From: Delphinus delphis
Taxonomy: Eukaryota; Chordata; Mammalia; Artiodactyla; Delphinidae
Direction: 5' to 3'
NCBI RefSeq assembly: GCF_949987515.2
Contig: NC_082692.2
Coordinates: 91,025,488-91,089,487, forward strand
DNA length: 64,000 nt
This document shows, one piece after another, positions 47,165 to 58,429 of the stretch (position 1 is the stretch's first letter; every line of letters begins with the position of its first letter). The position numbers and the translations under genes are program-made. The notes under the pieces are model-generated. The model did not search any database. It saw nothing but the letters and a program-made list of their open reading frames with translations, and had not been told where the DNA came from.

Positions 47165-48740
47165 GATTCTTTGACATTCAGGCTTTCAACTTCCAAACAT
47201 GTTTTCTGGAACTCATCATGTATAAAAGAAAGGGGCAACCTGTTGTGACCCTTTGAGGTTTGTTTTTTTTTTTAATTACGTAAAATTTTAAGTGAGTCAT
47301 GATCTAACAATATTAAAGATAATATTAAATTTAACTTAACAGTTTGATACTTCCATTGTCTGTTGAAAGGAAATTATCAATCCATAATTCCTCCCTTTGC
47401 AGAAGGGGAGAAGTGATTTTCTAAGCTGCACTTTAAAGGGATTTACTTATAAGGGAAGTGTTTCCTTATGACTCAGAGGCAGGCGAGGACATGCTGCCTC
47501 TGTCATCAGCAACTGGGCTTCCATGGAGAATTACCCAGAACATCATAGGTCGCCATTTTAGAATAACCCTCCTCTGTAGGGTGACAGGATATTGCGGAGT
47601 TGGCAGTTTTTGTCCTCTGTTACTAAAGCCCCCAAAAAGAAAAGATCAGCATGTTTAAAGGTCCAATGTCCCCAGACAGGGTTAGATTTATAGGACTGAC
47701 AAGGTCAGCTCTTCAATGGCTGAAACCCAGAGCCTCATACTGAGAAAGAGAGATTCAATTTGTCTCATAATTCCAAATACGCTCCGAGCCACTATGGATC
47801 TGAAGTCTCCAAATGACAGTGGAGGAACAACTGCTTCTCTGTGTGATTGGTAATTTATTATGTTGTGAATTAGATGACCTCTTCTCTTGTGGAGAAAGTT
47901 AAGCCCTATGTCATACTTTTATTTTTACTGCTTGCTGATTTATCATCTTTGACTTTTCTCTGATACTTATCAATGTTTTAAAAAGAGCAGGTAGGTCAAG
48001 GTTAACTTTTCTGTTCTAAGCCAGAAACAGATTTACATTTTCAATTCTTTTTCTCTAACTCCATCACTGTGCGTGAGTATTAGGAGGAGTCAGAGTTCAA
48101 TATCAAGCTAATAGCTACAGGTCAGTCAGTAGTCTGAAACAGGGAAACAAAAATGAAGTAGAAACTTTGAAACCTCATGAAGAAATAGACATGAAAATGA
48201 AACTGTCCTTGAACTGGACTTAGGCACTTTATTCATAGAACAAAAATGGATGCAGTAGTATTAGGTGAAAAATACTTTTTCTAAGTTGGTATAGGATCCA
48301 CATTGAAGGGAAGCAAGTATCTAAATATTAGTATTGAGGTGCATTTCAGAAGTTCCTTGAGTTCATCCAAATTAGCCCCCAAGGCCAAGTGTTAGCTCTG
48401 TAGCTAATTCATCCCTCATCAAATTCCCAAAAAGCAGATTCAAAGCAATAGGTCATTGTATAGTTAGCTTTTATTTGCAGGAATAAATGGTATATGTTAC
48501 AGCTGGGTGTGAAGAAGCTGATGTCAGTTTTCTCATACTCAGAACCCCATGGTTATTCCTCCATAGTGGAGTTAATCGGTCTTCTAGCAGCAAGTTCTAT
48601 GGAGGTGGCATCACAGAATCATCTGCAGAATCTATTCCCTCCTCTCCACGTTCACTGCCACCATCTCCTGAACAAGTTCGGTAATTTCTTTAAGAGATTG
48701 GATTCGTCCAGTTATAAGGGCTGAGGACCCAATTCTAATA
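47165..48740. other. Intronic sequence without recognised repeats
   Basis: About 1.6 kb repeat-poor. 47680-47890 looks single-copy and is a weak conserved-element candidate; no test was possible. Confidence 0.35.
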
Positions 48741-48744
48741 TCTT

Positions 48745-49085
48745 AAATTGGTGACTCGTATGACCGGAGCATCCAAAGGACACTGCAGCCTTCAGGCATG
48801 GATGGAAACAGGGGTTCAAAGATGTCGTAAGGTCTCTACCTCTCCTTTTCTCTGTGTCCCTTGGGCTCTATTTATCTTTGCTTGGCTTCTTGAAGACATG
48901 ATTTCTTTGGCAGGCAAAACGACTGCCAATGGTTCTAGGTGCCCATCTCCAGACTTAACAATTCAGCAGAAAGACGGTTTCCTCAAATGGCTCCTGATTT
49001 TGGTGAACTGCCTATTTCTAAACCAATCACTTCAGAGAGGAGAATAGGGTCTCCTGATTGGCCAGGCCTCCTGCGTCCTTGCCCA
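48745..49085 (+). mobile_element. Unnamed ancient interspersed repeat (middle part)
   Basis: CTTCAGGCATGGATGGAAAC, CAGGGGTTCAAAGATGTC, GGCAAAACGACTGCCAATGG, AACCAATCACTTCAGAGAGG and TCCTGATTGGCCAGGCCTCC have the same order as the copy at 37545-38225. Confidence 0.45.
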
Positions 49086-49454
49086 TCTTTATACTCTAGA
49101 TAGTATGGGAAACAGCTTCTCCACTGGAAAAAGTAATGCCGCTTTTTCTATACATTTATACAAATGTGTGCATTATGGTATATAACACAGTGGAATCATT
49201 TCTAGTTATATAACCATCTAAGGTCCTCCTGATTTATAGAGACCTGGTATACAGGAGGTAGATAGTAGATATCTACAAGTGCATGAGTCCAGTTTTTCAT
49301 CCCCTTCCATGACAACTTGTGGTCACCGGTGTGTTCCTTAAGCATAATCATGTGTTGCCAGACTTCAGAGGGGAAGGACTACTGCAGAGTAGTCTTAGTC
49401 TTAACAGAGGCCTTTATTAATGCTTGAAACAATGGATCTAGGAGGGAACAGAGC

Positions 49455-49568
49455 TTTAGTTAATAGAGCATTTGGCTAGTGCACTTACATGGTGCATTTT
49501 ATGTGCCATGCACTGTTCTCAGCACTGCACATCTCTACAACAACCCTATGGATATAGTTACTTTTATT
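49455..49568 (-). mobile_element. MIR SINE, left part, split by a CHR-2 SINE
   Basis: TTATGTGCCATGCACTGTTC, TCAGCACTGCACATCTCTAC and AACAACCCTATGG are antisense MIR. It continues at 49780-49935. Confidence 0.85.
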
Positions 49569-49779
49569 TTTATTTATTTATTTATTTGCGGTACGGGGTC
49601 CTCTCACTGTTGTGGCCTCTCCCGCCGTGGAGCACAGGCTCTGGACACACAGGCTCAGCGGCCGTGGCTCACGGGCCCAGCCGCTCCACGGCATGTGGGA
49701 TCTTCCCGGACCGGGGCACGAATCCACGTTCCCTGCATCAGCAGGCAGACTCTCAACCACTGCACCACCAGGGAAGCCC
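49569..49779 (-). mobile_element. CHR-2-type SINE inserted in a MIR, antisense
   Basis: It begins with a (TTTA)n tail and ends with the reverse complement of GGGCTTCCCTGGTGGTGCAG. The B box complement is GGGCACGAATC. A perfect 16 bp TSD, TATAGTTACTTTTATT, lies at 49553-49568 and 49780-49795. This is the nearest CHR-2 upstream of the contactin exon, and it is in the opposite orientation to the nearest one downstream. Confidence 0.95.
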
Positions 49780-49935
49780 TATAGTTACTTTTATTATTAC
49801 ACTATCTCAAATTAAAAAATTTAGATACAGAGACATTAACTTACCCAAAGTCACATAGCTCGTAACTGGTCCAAGCCTGGTTTGAGGCTAGACAGTTGAG
49901 TTCCAGATCATATGTCCTTATTCACTACACTGCAT
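49780..49935 (-). mobile_element. MIR SINE, right part
   Basis: GAGACATTAACTTACCCAAA, GTCACATAGCTCGTAACTGG and TTCACTACACTGCATTGCTC complete the antisense MIR. Confidence 0.85.
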
Positions 49936-50566
49936 TGCTCAGATAAGGAAGTGGTTGAATTTCCCAAAAGAGCAGTTCTCCCAACTTAATATTGCGCCCA
50001 CAATTGGATTATCCCTAGGAAGAGTAAGCGGCCACAGAAGTGTGATGTGATTTAATGACAGCTACTAAAAATTACAAATCCTTCTACAAATTTTCTCCTT
50101 CACTGATCTTCTCCATCGTCTGGAACTCTAGCACTGGAGGCTTAGCTCTTTGTTCAACTCTTTGTGAAAAACAATGGGAAGATTAACACACTAAACCCCT
50201 GTGAGCCACTAAAATCTTGAAGATGGGTAGTACGGTAGTTTGTAAATTTCCTTTCTCATTTCATGAGACCCGTAGGAAATTGGACAGGGAAGTTTTGAGG
50301 AAACAATGGATTTCCATAAAGGGAAAGAAGAGCCTTGTGAGAGGTTGTGAAGAGCTAGCTGGGTCCCATAGCTGAGTAGCCACAATATGTTGGGTGCCTT
50401 TTGTGCTATGGAAATACCAAAATTAGGGATGCACGATGGAAATGACACTGGGAAAAACATGTGTACAGCACTTTACAGTTAATAGAAACTTTCACGTATA
50501 TTATCTATTGTATAAGATAATCATCATAGTATCCTGTGTCATTAAAAAATAAAGACTGATGTAGAT

Positions 50567-50750
50567 CAGTGGCTCTCAACTTGGGGTGATTTTGCCCCCA
50601 GGGAACATTTGGGAGCTATTTTTGTTTGTCATGACTTGGGAGGAGGGGCAGAGCTACTGGAGTACAGTGGGTAGAGGATAAAGATGCTGTTAAACATCCT
50701 CCCCAGGACAAAGACTTCTCTGGTCCAAAATGTCAGTAGTGAGAAACCTT
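50567..50750 (+). mobile_element. MER20 hAT-Charlie transposon
   Basis: CAGTGGCTCTCAACTTGGGG, GATTTTGCCCCCAGGGAACA, TAGAGGATAAAGATGCTGTT, AAACATCCTCCCCAGGACAA and CCAAAATGTCAGTAGTGAGA are in MER20 order. Nearly full length. Confidence 0.9.
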
Positions 50751-50754
50751 TTTG

Positions 50755-51460
50755 TCTTGGAGCATAAGTCATTTGGCCACAGGTCATACACTTAGCAAGT
50801 ATCAGGGTGAAGGCTAGGACCCAGGTCATCTGATGACAAATCCTGTGCTTGTTTCCTTATTCATATCCTTTGGCATTATACAGTATGCAGTGTGATACAG
50901 GCTTTTTAGGTTTGGGGAATTTTAAATGGTATAAATCTGGTGCTTTGAAAGAGTCAGCTCACCCCTCAGAGCGTTTAATACACCGTAGGCCTATGTTACT
51001 TCGTGGAAGTAGACTCCATGTCAAAAACACAAATGTCTGTCACCTTCCTTATTGAGTTCTCGTATGCCAACATTTCACAGTGTCCAGCAAATTATTTTGT
51101 AAATGGGAATATGATTAATTCTTTTAAAGCTATTTTTGTGATTATTGAGGTAATTAGGATTTCATCACCACTCTATTTTTATAAGTACATTCTGCTCTTT
51201 GGCTAATGGGGTATCATACGTTCTTTATTGAGCAAGTGTTATGTGTATACCTATGGTGTAAATGAACAAAGGGCCTCCTTGTCTGTATCCTGTACATTGA
51301 TTTGGGATGACCCAGTTAATTCATATATTGCCTTCAGGTTGTCACATATGATAGGTGGAGTGCATGAAGCAAGATGATTTAATAACTATATTAAGAGAAT
51401 GGTGTCCCATTTTCCCCATATATACCAGTGATTAAATAAGAGGACAGTTTTGAAGATAAA
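50755..51460. other. Intronic sequence, nothing recognised
   Basis: No family match was seen. Confidence 0.4.
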
Positions 51461-51464
51461 AGAG

Positions 51465-51700
51465 AACTACTACCTAATAAATACCAGGAATCTCACTGAC
51501 CCTCTTACATAAGTTTTTACTGTCATCCTAGAAGATTGGTGCTATGAGTTCTATTCTATAGATGAGGAAGCTAAAACTGAAAAAGTTAAGCAAGTTGCCT
51601 CCATCCAGTCACACAGCTAGAGCTGATAGAACTGGAATTTGAACACCCATCCTTCTGATGCCAACATCCTTTGTAGAGTTCTCACACCGTCATACTGTCT
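51465..51700 (-). mobile_element. MIR SINE, antisense
   Basis: TCTATAGATGAGGAAGCTAA, AGTTAAGCAAGTTGCCTCCA, CAGTCACACAGCTAGAGCTG and GGAATTTGAACACCCATCCT are in antisense MIR order. Confidence 0.85.
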
Positions 51701-51964
51701 CATCAGCCTAAATCATAGAACCTGGAGTGGGTCGTCAGGAAGGCTGTCAATTCTCTATCCCTAAGAGCCTTTGAGAAAAGTATATGCAACATTTGCGACC
51801 CAGTGCATCTAAACCTTCCCTTGATTTTAAACCGTTAGCCAAAATTCTATTAAGTAAAGCTGTGCCCATCCTAGTCCTTTTGTAAAGGACTCTGTTAAGG
51901 TTGGAACTACTGCCAAGTGGTTCAGTGACTCTGAATTCCTATAACATAATATTGATTTTCCTTT

Positions 51965-52700
51965 TATGATATTTATTTACTCATTCACTCCGTCACTTAA
52001 CAGATGCTTACAGGGCATCTACTACATGTCGGTCCTGTGTACTAGATCCAGGAGATTGAGTCCTCAAACAAACACAGTCCCTGCCCTCAGAGAAGCTGAT
52101 ATTCCATGTGATAGGACAGTTAACTAGTAAACAAAACTTCTGGATTGTGTTGAATGGGAGGAAATAAAGTGGCTGCAGGAAAAGAGAATAACAGGAAAAG
52201 GGAAATTCACTTTAGAAATGTAAGTCGGGAAAAGTCTATAAGGGACAGCTTGAGGTCCTGAGAGGGTATGAAGGTGAGAGCTATGCCCTGATATCAAGGC
52301 AGACAGAACAGCAAACAGAAAGGTCCTGAGGTAAGAAAGGGGTTCAGATACTCTAAGAACTTGCAGAAGGCCAGTGTGACTAGAGTTCACCAAAGGGTAG
52401 AAAGATTAAGGTGAAATAAAGTAGGCTAGAGAAGGGCAAAGGCCAGATCCCTTAGGCTTTGTAGGTTCTAGGAAAGAATCTCTTCTGAGTGCAACTCAGA
52501 GCCAAAGAAGGATCTTTAAGCCTGGGGGGTGACGTAGTCTGATCTATATTTTAAAAGATTCCCTGGCCACTGACTGAAGAATGCATTTGAGGGGCAGGCG
52601 TAGAAATAGATCATTTAAGAGGCTGTCGTGAAGGGTTGGGTGAAAAAGAGGGAGCAGAAGAGATAGACAGAAGTGGGTAGATTTGAAAGATATAGTGAAG
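51965..52700 (-). mobile_element. L2 LINE 3' portion, antisense
   Basis: AGTCCCTGCCCTCAGAGAAG, CAGAAAGGTCCTGAGGTAAG, AGAAGGCCAGTGTGACTAGA and CCCTTAGGCTTTGTAGGTTC, then GGGGGGTGACGTAGTCTGAT and GATTCCCTGGCCACTGACTG, are in antisense L2 order over about 730 bp. Confidence 0.8.
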
Positions 52701-52704
52701 ATTC

Positions 52705-53455
52705 AACAGGCATTTACCTTGAATGGGCCATCTGTGTACCTTTCTTATTTCTCCAGCTAGCCTCTAAGCCATGCTGTGTGTCTTATTCATCCTAGCATCT
52801 CTCCCTTCAGCTGTAGTCAAGTTTAAAACAGGGTCCTCTCGAATCCTTCCTGTTCCAGTTTTGTGTCTGTCAGTGAAAGTGTTTCCTTCCCACCTGGTAG
52901 CAGATATTTGTCCCTAATTGTGGGCCCTGAGATGGCCATCTACATTTGCTATTTTGCCAAAGTCATACCTTGTTGTGGAATATTTTAATTTTTTAAGTTC
53001 AGTTTTTGCATCTTTTTAAAAGTGTATTGTCTGACATATTTCAGAAAGAAATATGCTTAATAATAACTCATTTAATTTAAGCCTTCTCATCTAGAAGAAA
53101 ACACTTTCAATGAAAATGCATAAAGTGGCCCATCAAGGGATTTATTTTTTCTTATTCTTCAGCAGTTTTAAGACTAACGGTGATCTACAGTAAGCCTTCT
53201 CTCTGCATAATGTGGTTAGAGCTGTCGAAGAGAGAGAATGGTTACAACGAGTCTCCTTTTTCTAATAGTTATTCCAACAGACTGTTGAGACCATATTAGC
53301 AAGAAAAGTATTAAGAGTACTAAGTCATGCATCCTAATCATGTGTATGTAGACGAATATCCTAAAGATGAAGCTGTCAAGTGATGTAGCCATGATTTAAT
53401 AGTTTGAAAATGACAGAATGACAGAAATAATTTCCAGTTGGTCATATGGGATAAA
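52705..53455. other. Intron immediately upstream of the contactin exon
   Basis: No repeat is recognised in the last ~750 bp before the exon, an area where splicing enhancers would be expected. Confidence 0.4.
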
Positions 53456-53489
53456 CTTACCATTTTGGGTTTATTTGCTTTGATTTCAG
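53456..53489 (+). other. Splice acceptor region of the contactin exon
   Basis: A T-rich tract ends in TTTCAG at 53484-53489. A candidate branch point CTTAC lies at 53456-53460, with its A about 30 nt upstream of the AG, a normal spacing. The tract is only moderately pyrimidine-rich because G and A residues interrupt it, which suggests a medium-strength site. The AG is the first one after the branch candidate. Confidence 0.8.
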
Positions 53490-53617
53490 AATTACCATTT
53501 CTGAAGATGGAAGCCTCAGAATCGTCAATGTGACTAAATCAGATGCTGGAAGTTATACCTGCATAGCCACTAACCATTTTGGAACTGCTAGCAGTACTGG
53601 AAACCTGGTAGTAAAAG
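53490..53617 (+). CDS. CNTN5: Internal coding exon of a contactin, probably CNTN5 (second half of Ig domain 5)
   Basis: Contactins are GPI-anchored neuronal cell-surface adhesion proteins with six Ig and four fibronectin-III domains. CNTN5 (NB-2) acts in axon and synapse development. Seen here: an acceptor AG at 53488-53489, one base completing a split codon, 42 open codons from 53491, then one base of the next codon and a GT donor at 53618. The entry phase is 2 and the exit phase is 1. The translation starts [20 protein letters not shown]. It holds the Ig I-set F-strand signature D-A-G-S-Y-T-C (codons 18-24, Cys at 24), an N-glycosylation sequon N-V-T (codons 13-15), and a G-strand ending L-V-V-K. 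The split codon after Lys would be Asp if the next exon begins AT or AC, as in the contactin Ig5-Ig6 linker. CNTN5 is preferred over CNTN3, 4 and 6 from recall of the family sequences. A contactin identity is near certain; the paralogue is about 70-75% certain. The length is not divisible by three, so skipping would shift the frame. Confidence 0.85.
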
Positions 53618-53623
53618 GTAATT
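53618..53623 (+). other. Splice donor of the contactin exon
   Basis: The exon end AAAAG is followed by GTAATT. The GT and the A at +3 and +4 fit the U1 consensus, but +5 is T rather than G. This is an acceptable but not strong donor, and it sets the exon end at 53617. Confidence 0.8.
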
Positions 53624-54325
53624 ACTAACCGGGAGAACATATAGATTAATATGTGTGTCCTCATTTCAAATAATGTAATCTATTGAAGTGACATCCTTCA
53701 TATTAATATGTACAGATATCACTGTGTCGCTAAATTAATTCATCATGGCAAACATGATATGATTAATAATTCTTAGGGAACTGTTGGTAATGCATATGAG
53801 TGAAAAGCTATCTTATTTCAGGATCATCCAATACAATTTTGAGAATTACAGCCATTGTAGCTATTATAGTATTGTAACTAATGTTATCTTCAATCCTTTA
53901 ATTAAATTTCTTTCAAGTCTCTATAGATTTGGAATTCATGTCTAGGAACACTGTGCTAACAAATTAAAAACCCACGACTCAAATAGTAATTTTAGCTAAC
54001 ATTGTTTAAGCAATGACATTGGTGATTTTTTACAAGAGCTGCCTTGGTTATTCAGAGGTATGGATGTGGAGTATTATACTAATAAAGGGCTTTGACCACC
54101 CCTGTGTTTTGCTTCAGTCACCCAGCCAACCCTGTCGGTTTTAAAGAAGGAAAATTTTCCACATCCCTTAGCCTGGGTGCTTTATAGTAGAGACAGAAAC
54201 TCCTTTATGCTCTTGGCATGGCACAGGATGTAAGTCTATTCCAACACCAGGTTGATGGGATGGGCTGAAAGTACCAAGTAAGAATTGTGAGAGATGAGAT
54301 TTTAATTTACATTTAATGTGCATTT
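53624..54325. other. Intron immediately downstream of the contactin exon
   Basis: No repeat is recognised in the first ~700 bp. Confidence 0.4.
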
Positions 54326-54329
54326 CTAT

Positions 54330-54490
54330 CACTTTATATCTTGCCCCCGAGTCAGGGATCTTGGCAATTATCTGACTGAGGAAGATAAAGCTTAGGTTGG
54401 TGAGTTTCTCAGGGTCACCAGTAGCAGAAGAGGGATGTGAACCCAGGAATCCTGATTCTGCATTCTCCCTGGTTCTTTCTACTGTGCCAG
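54330..54490 (-). mobile_element. MIR SINE fragment, antisense
   Basis: GGTCACCAGTAGCAGAAGAG, GGATGTGAACCCAGGAATCC and TCTTTCTACTGTGCC fit antisense MIR. Confidence 0.65.
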
Positions 54491-55104
54491 GAAATCTTAC
54501 TCATTTTTCCTGTTTCTCTATAATAGATACAGATGTGTTACAGCATATTTATTATTTCCCTCTTGCCCATTTGTAGCTCCCTCTGTGAAGTAAGATAGCC
54601 TAAGGCAAATTAAAATATCCCCAAAAGAATATTTGCCTCTATTTTAATTTAAAGAAGAAAACTAAAAATTACCTAATTATGTATTTCGGAGTCATTAGAA
54701 GTTGGAAAAGTACTGCCACTTATGGAAGCCTTTTTATCATAAACATACTTGTCTATGCAGATAGAAAACTGTAAGTTCAAGAGTCAGACGTAAATCTGTA
54801 TTTGGATGGACTCCAGCTATTTCAACCTATTATTCACTCAGAGCAATAGTGTGGGTATGTGACTATGTGTTCGTTCTGTTTCACAGGGCAGAGAAAAAAG
54901 AAGTTAGTAAGACTTGTAAAACAAAATTTCAGCTAGACGTCTTTGCTAATGTATAGCTTTCTCAGCTACAAAAGGAAACTTAGTGATGGACTAGGACCAG
55001 GAGGAACCGCAAGGTTTCAGAGCTGATCCATGACAGAGCTGACACCTAACTATAGATGATTTGCTAGTTATGGAGATAAAAGAGAAGAGTAGGCAGAAGT
55101 CTTC

Positions 55105-55325
55105 AGTAGTGATGAAGAGGCTGGGCTCAGAGTCAGAGAGATCTGGCTTTGAACCTTATTTCTCCCACTTACTGGCTCCGTGACCTTGGATGGGATAATT
55201 AACCTGTGTGGGGATAATAGCAATGCTGACATCATCGGGTTGTTTTGATGACTGAGATTATCCTTGTGAACCGCTTAACATGGTGCTTGGCACTTAGGAA
55301 ATACTAGTAGTTGCTTTTGCTGTTG
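55105..55325 (+). mobile_element. MIR SINE, sense
   Basis: GGGCTCAGAGTCAGAGAGAT, CTGGCTTTGAACCTTATTTC, CACTTACTGGCTCCGTGACC and CATGGTGCTTGGCACTTAGG are in MIR order. Nearly full length. Confidence 0.87.
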
Positions 55326-55329
55326 TTGT

Positions 55330-55970
55330 TTGTATTTTAACAAAATGGCTCTACATACCTTCTAAATCTTATTGAAATGGAAATTCATGAAGTTTCCACC
55401 CATTAGGAGAATCAGTAAAGAGAAGGGAGCCTGCCACAAAGACATGACTGAGACTGTGAAAGACTATGAACACCTGAGCAGAGACGTCATATATATGCCG
55501 CTATGTATTGTTGAAACTGGGGTATTTTCACATGTAGGAATAAGTTATGTCCTGTGTTTGGTTAGTATCCTTCTCATAAACCTGACTTCCTCAGCTCTCA
55601 AAATAGTTGGCAGAAAGGAAAATCCTCTCTTTCCCATCAGAGTCCATCTCCCAGGAGTACCACCAGCCCCAGGATAAAAACATTCTTAACCATGCGTAGA
55701 ATTCCCTGCTGCTCCTCTTGTAGTGAATTATGGTACAAAGCTTAGAGAGACACCAGTGATGAAATGCACAATGATCGCCTCCTTACTTGGGTGGATGTAA
55801 ATGTTGCTGACATGGTAACTTCTTTCTATGTTAAGAAACTTAACACTTCATTTTTTGCCTTCTAGTAAAATGTAAACAGTGATTCCGCATGTATAACGGA
55901 TTATTTTAGGCAATCCAGAGTTAAACTGGGTTTTTTTAATTTAAGTAATTATTTCTTTCAGTGTATATTA
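55330..55970. other. Intronic sequence with one chance-looking open frame
   Basis: 55372-55677 is open for 101 codons on the + strand. It lacks splice sites in phase with the contactin exon and any recognised motif. Confidence 0.4.
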
Positions 55971-57844
55971 GGAAAATGCTAGTTTTTTTCTCTTTGTTCC
56001 TGTGATCTGGTTCACATCTGCACAAATTTCTTTTTTTTTATTTAATTTATTTTTTTATACAGCAGGTTCTTATTAGTTATCCATTTTATACAAATTAGCA
56101 TATATATGTCAATCCCAGTTTCCCAATTCGTCCCACCACCACCCCCACCGCCACTTCCCCGCCTTGGTGTCCATACGTTTGTTCTCTACATCTGTGTCTC
56201 AATTTCTGCCCTGCAAACTTGTTTATCTGTACAATTTTTCTGGGTTCCACATATATGCGTTAATATACGATATTTGTTTGTCTCTTTCTGACTTACTTCA
56301 CTCTGTATGACAGTCTCTAGATCCATCCATGTCTCTACAAATGACCCAATTTCATTCCTTTTTATGGCTGAGTAACATTCCATTGTATATATGTATCACA
56401 TCTTCTTTATTCATTCCTCTGTGGATGGGCATTTAGCTTGCTTCCATGAACTGACTGTTGTAAACAGTGCTGCAACGAACATTGGGGTGCATGTGTCTTT
56501 TTGAATTATGGTTTTCTCTGGGTATGTGCCCAGAAGTGGGATTGCTGGGTCATATGGTAATTCTATTTTTAGTTTTTTAAGGAACCTCCATACTGTTCTC
56601 CATAGTAGCTGTATCAATTTACATTCCCACCAACAGTGCAAGAGGGTTCCCTTTTCTCCACACCCTCTCCAGCATTTGTTGTTTGTAGATTTTCTGGTGA
56701 TGCCCATTCTAACTGGTGTGAGGTGATACCTCATTGTAGTTTTGATTTGCATTTCTCTAATAATTAGTGATGTTGAGCATCTTTTCATGTGCTTCTTGGT
56801 CATCTGTATGTTTTCTTTGGAGAAATGTCTGTTTAGGTCTTCTGCCCATTTTTGGATTGGATTGTTTTTTTTTAATATTGAGCTGCATGAGCTGTTTATA
56901 TATTTTGGAGATTAAATCTGTGTCCGTTGATTCGTTTGCAAATATTTTCTCCCATTTGGAGGGTTGTCTTTTCATCTTGTTTGTAGTTTCCTTTGCTGTG
57001 CAACAACTTTTAAGTTTCATTAGGTCCCGTTTGTTTATTTTTGGTTTTATTTCCATTACTCTAGGAGGTGGATCAAAAAAGATCTTGCTGTGATTTATGT
57101 CAAAGAGTCTTCTTCCTATGTTTTCCTCTAAGATTTTTATACTGTCTGGTCTTACATTTAGATCTCTAATCCATTTTGAGTTTATTTTTGTGTATGTTGT
57201 TAGGCAGTGTTCTAATTTCATTCTTACATGTAGCTGTCCAATTTTCCCAGCACCACTTATTGAAGAGACTGTCTTTTCTCCATTTTATATCCTTGCCTCC
57301 TTTTGTCATAGATTAGATGACCATAGGTGCGTGGGTTTATCTCTGCGCTTTCTATCCTGTTCCATTGATCTATATTTCTGTTTTTGTGTAAGCACCATAT
57401 TGTCTTGATTACTGTAGCTTTGTAGTATAGTCTGAAGTCAGGGAGTCTGATTCCTCCAGCTCCATTTTATTCCCTCAAGACTGCTTTGGCTATTCAGGGT
57501 CTTTTGTGTCTCCATATAAATTTTAAGATTTTTTGTTCTAGTTCTGTAAAAAATGCCATTGGTAATTTGATAGGGATTGCATTGAATCTGTAGATTGCTT
57601 TGGGTAGTATAGTCATTTTCACAATATTGATTCTTCCAATCCAAGAGCATGGTATGTCTCTCCATCTGTTTGTATCATTAATTTCTCTCATCAGTATCTT
57701 ATAATTTTATGCATACAGGTCTTTTGTCTCCCTAGGTAGGTTTATTCCTAGATATTTTATTCTTTTTGTTGCAATGGTAAATGGGAGTGTTTCCTTAATT
57801 TCTATTTCATATTTTTCACCATTAGTGAAAAATGCAAGAGATTT

Positions 57845-57918
57845 GCATTTTGTTAGATTGTTTATTTGAAGCTATCTGGTCCTGGGCTTTTGTTTGTTGG
57901 AAGGAGTGCAAGAGATTT
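57845..57918 (-). repeat. Templated insertion/duplication within L1 ORF2
   Basis: TGCAAGAGATTT occurs at 57833-57844 and again at 57907-57918. The 62 bp between them does not belong at this place in L1. It contains 18 bp identical to 59627-59644 and about 36 bp nearly identical to 59153-59188 of the same element. Confidence 0.75.
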
Positions 57919-58211
57919 CTGTGCATTAATTTTGTATCCTGCAACCTTACCACATTCATTGATTAGGTCTAGTATTTTTCTGGTGGCATCTTTAGGATTC
58001 TCTATGTATAGTCTCATTTCATCTGCAAACAGTGACGGTTTTACTTCTTCCTTTCCAATATGTATTTCTTTTATTTATTTTTCTTCTCTTGTTGCCATAG
58101 CTAGGACTTACACAACTATGTTGGATAATAGTGGTGAGAATGGACATCCTTGTCTTGTTCCTGATCTTAGAGGAAATGCTTTCAGTTTTTCACCATTTAG
58201 AATGATGTTTA

Positions 58212-58398
58212 GGGCTTCCCTGGTGGCCCAGTGGTTGAGAGTCCACCTGCTGATGCAGGGGACACGGGTTCGTGCCCCAGTCCAGGAAGATCCCACATGC
58301 CGCGGAGCGGCTGGGCCCGTGAGCCATGGCCACTGAGCCTGTGTGTCTGGAGCCTGTGCTCCGCAGTGGGTGAGGCCACAACAGTGAGAGGCCCGTGT

Positions 58399-58428
<30 letters not shown>
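58212..58428 (+). mobile_element. CHR-2-type SINE inside the L1, sense
   Basis: GGGCTTCCCTGGTGGCCCAG head, B box GGTTCGTGCCC, and a tail of about 26 A residues. A perfect 12 bp TSD, AGAATGATGTTT, lies at 58199-58210 and 58429-58440. The long pure A tail suggests a young copy. Confidence 0.95.

Positions 58429-58429
<1 letters not shown>

Noticed and set aside
49472..49858. Open frames in three registers around 49470-49860, and similar sets at 15590-15900, 40060-40300 and 58200-59000
   Set aside because: These are translations of CHR SINEs, which are GC-rich and stop-poor on both strands.
55372..55677. 101-codon + strand open frame downstream of the exon
   Set aside because: It has a hydrophobic middle segment, but no recognised family, splice sites or expression signal. 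The phase does not fit the next contactin exon.
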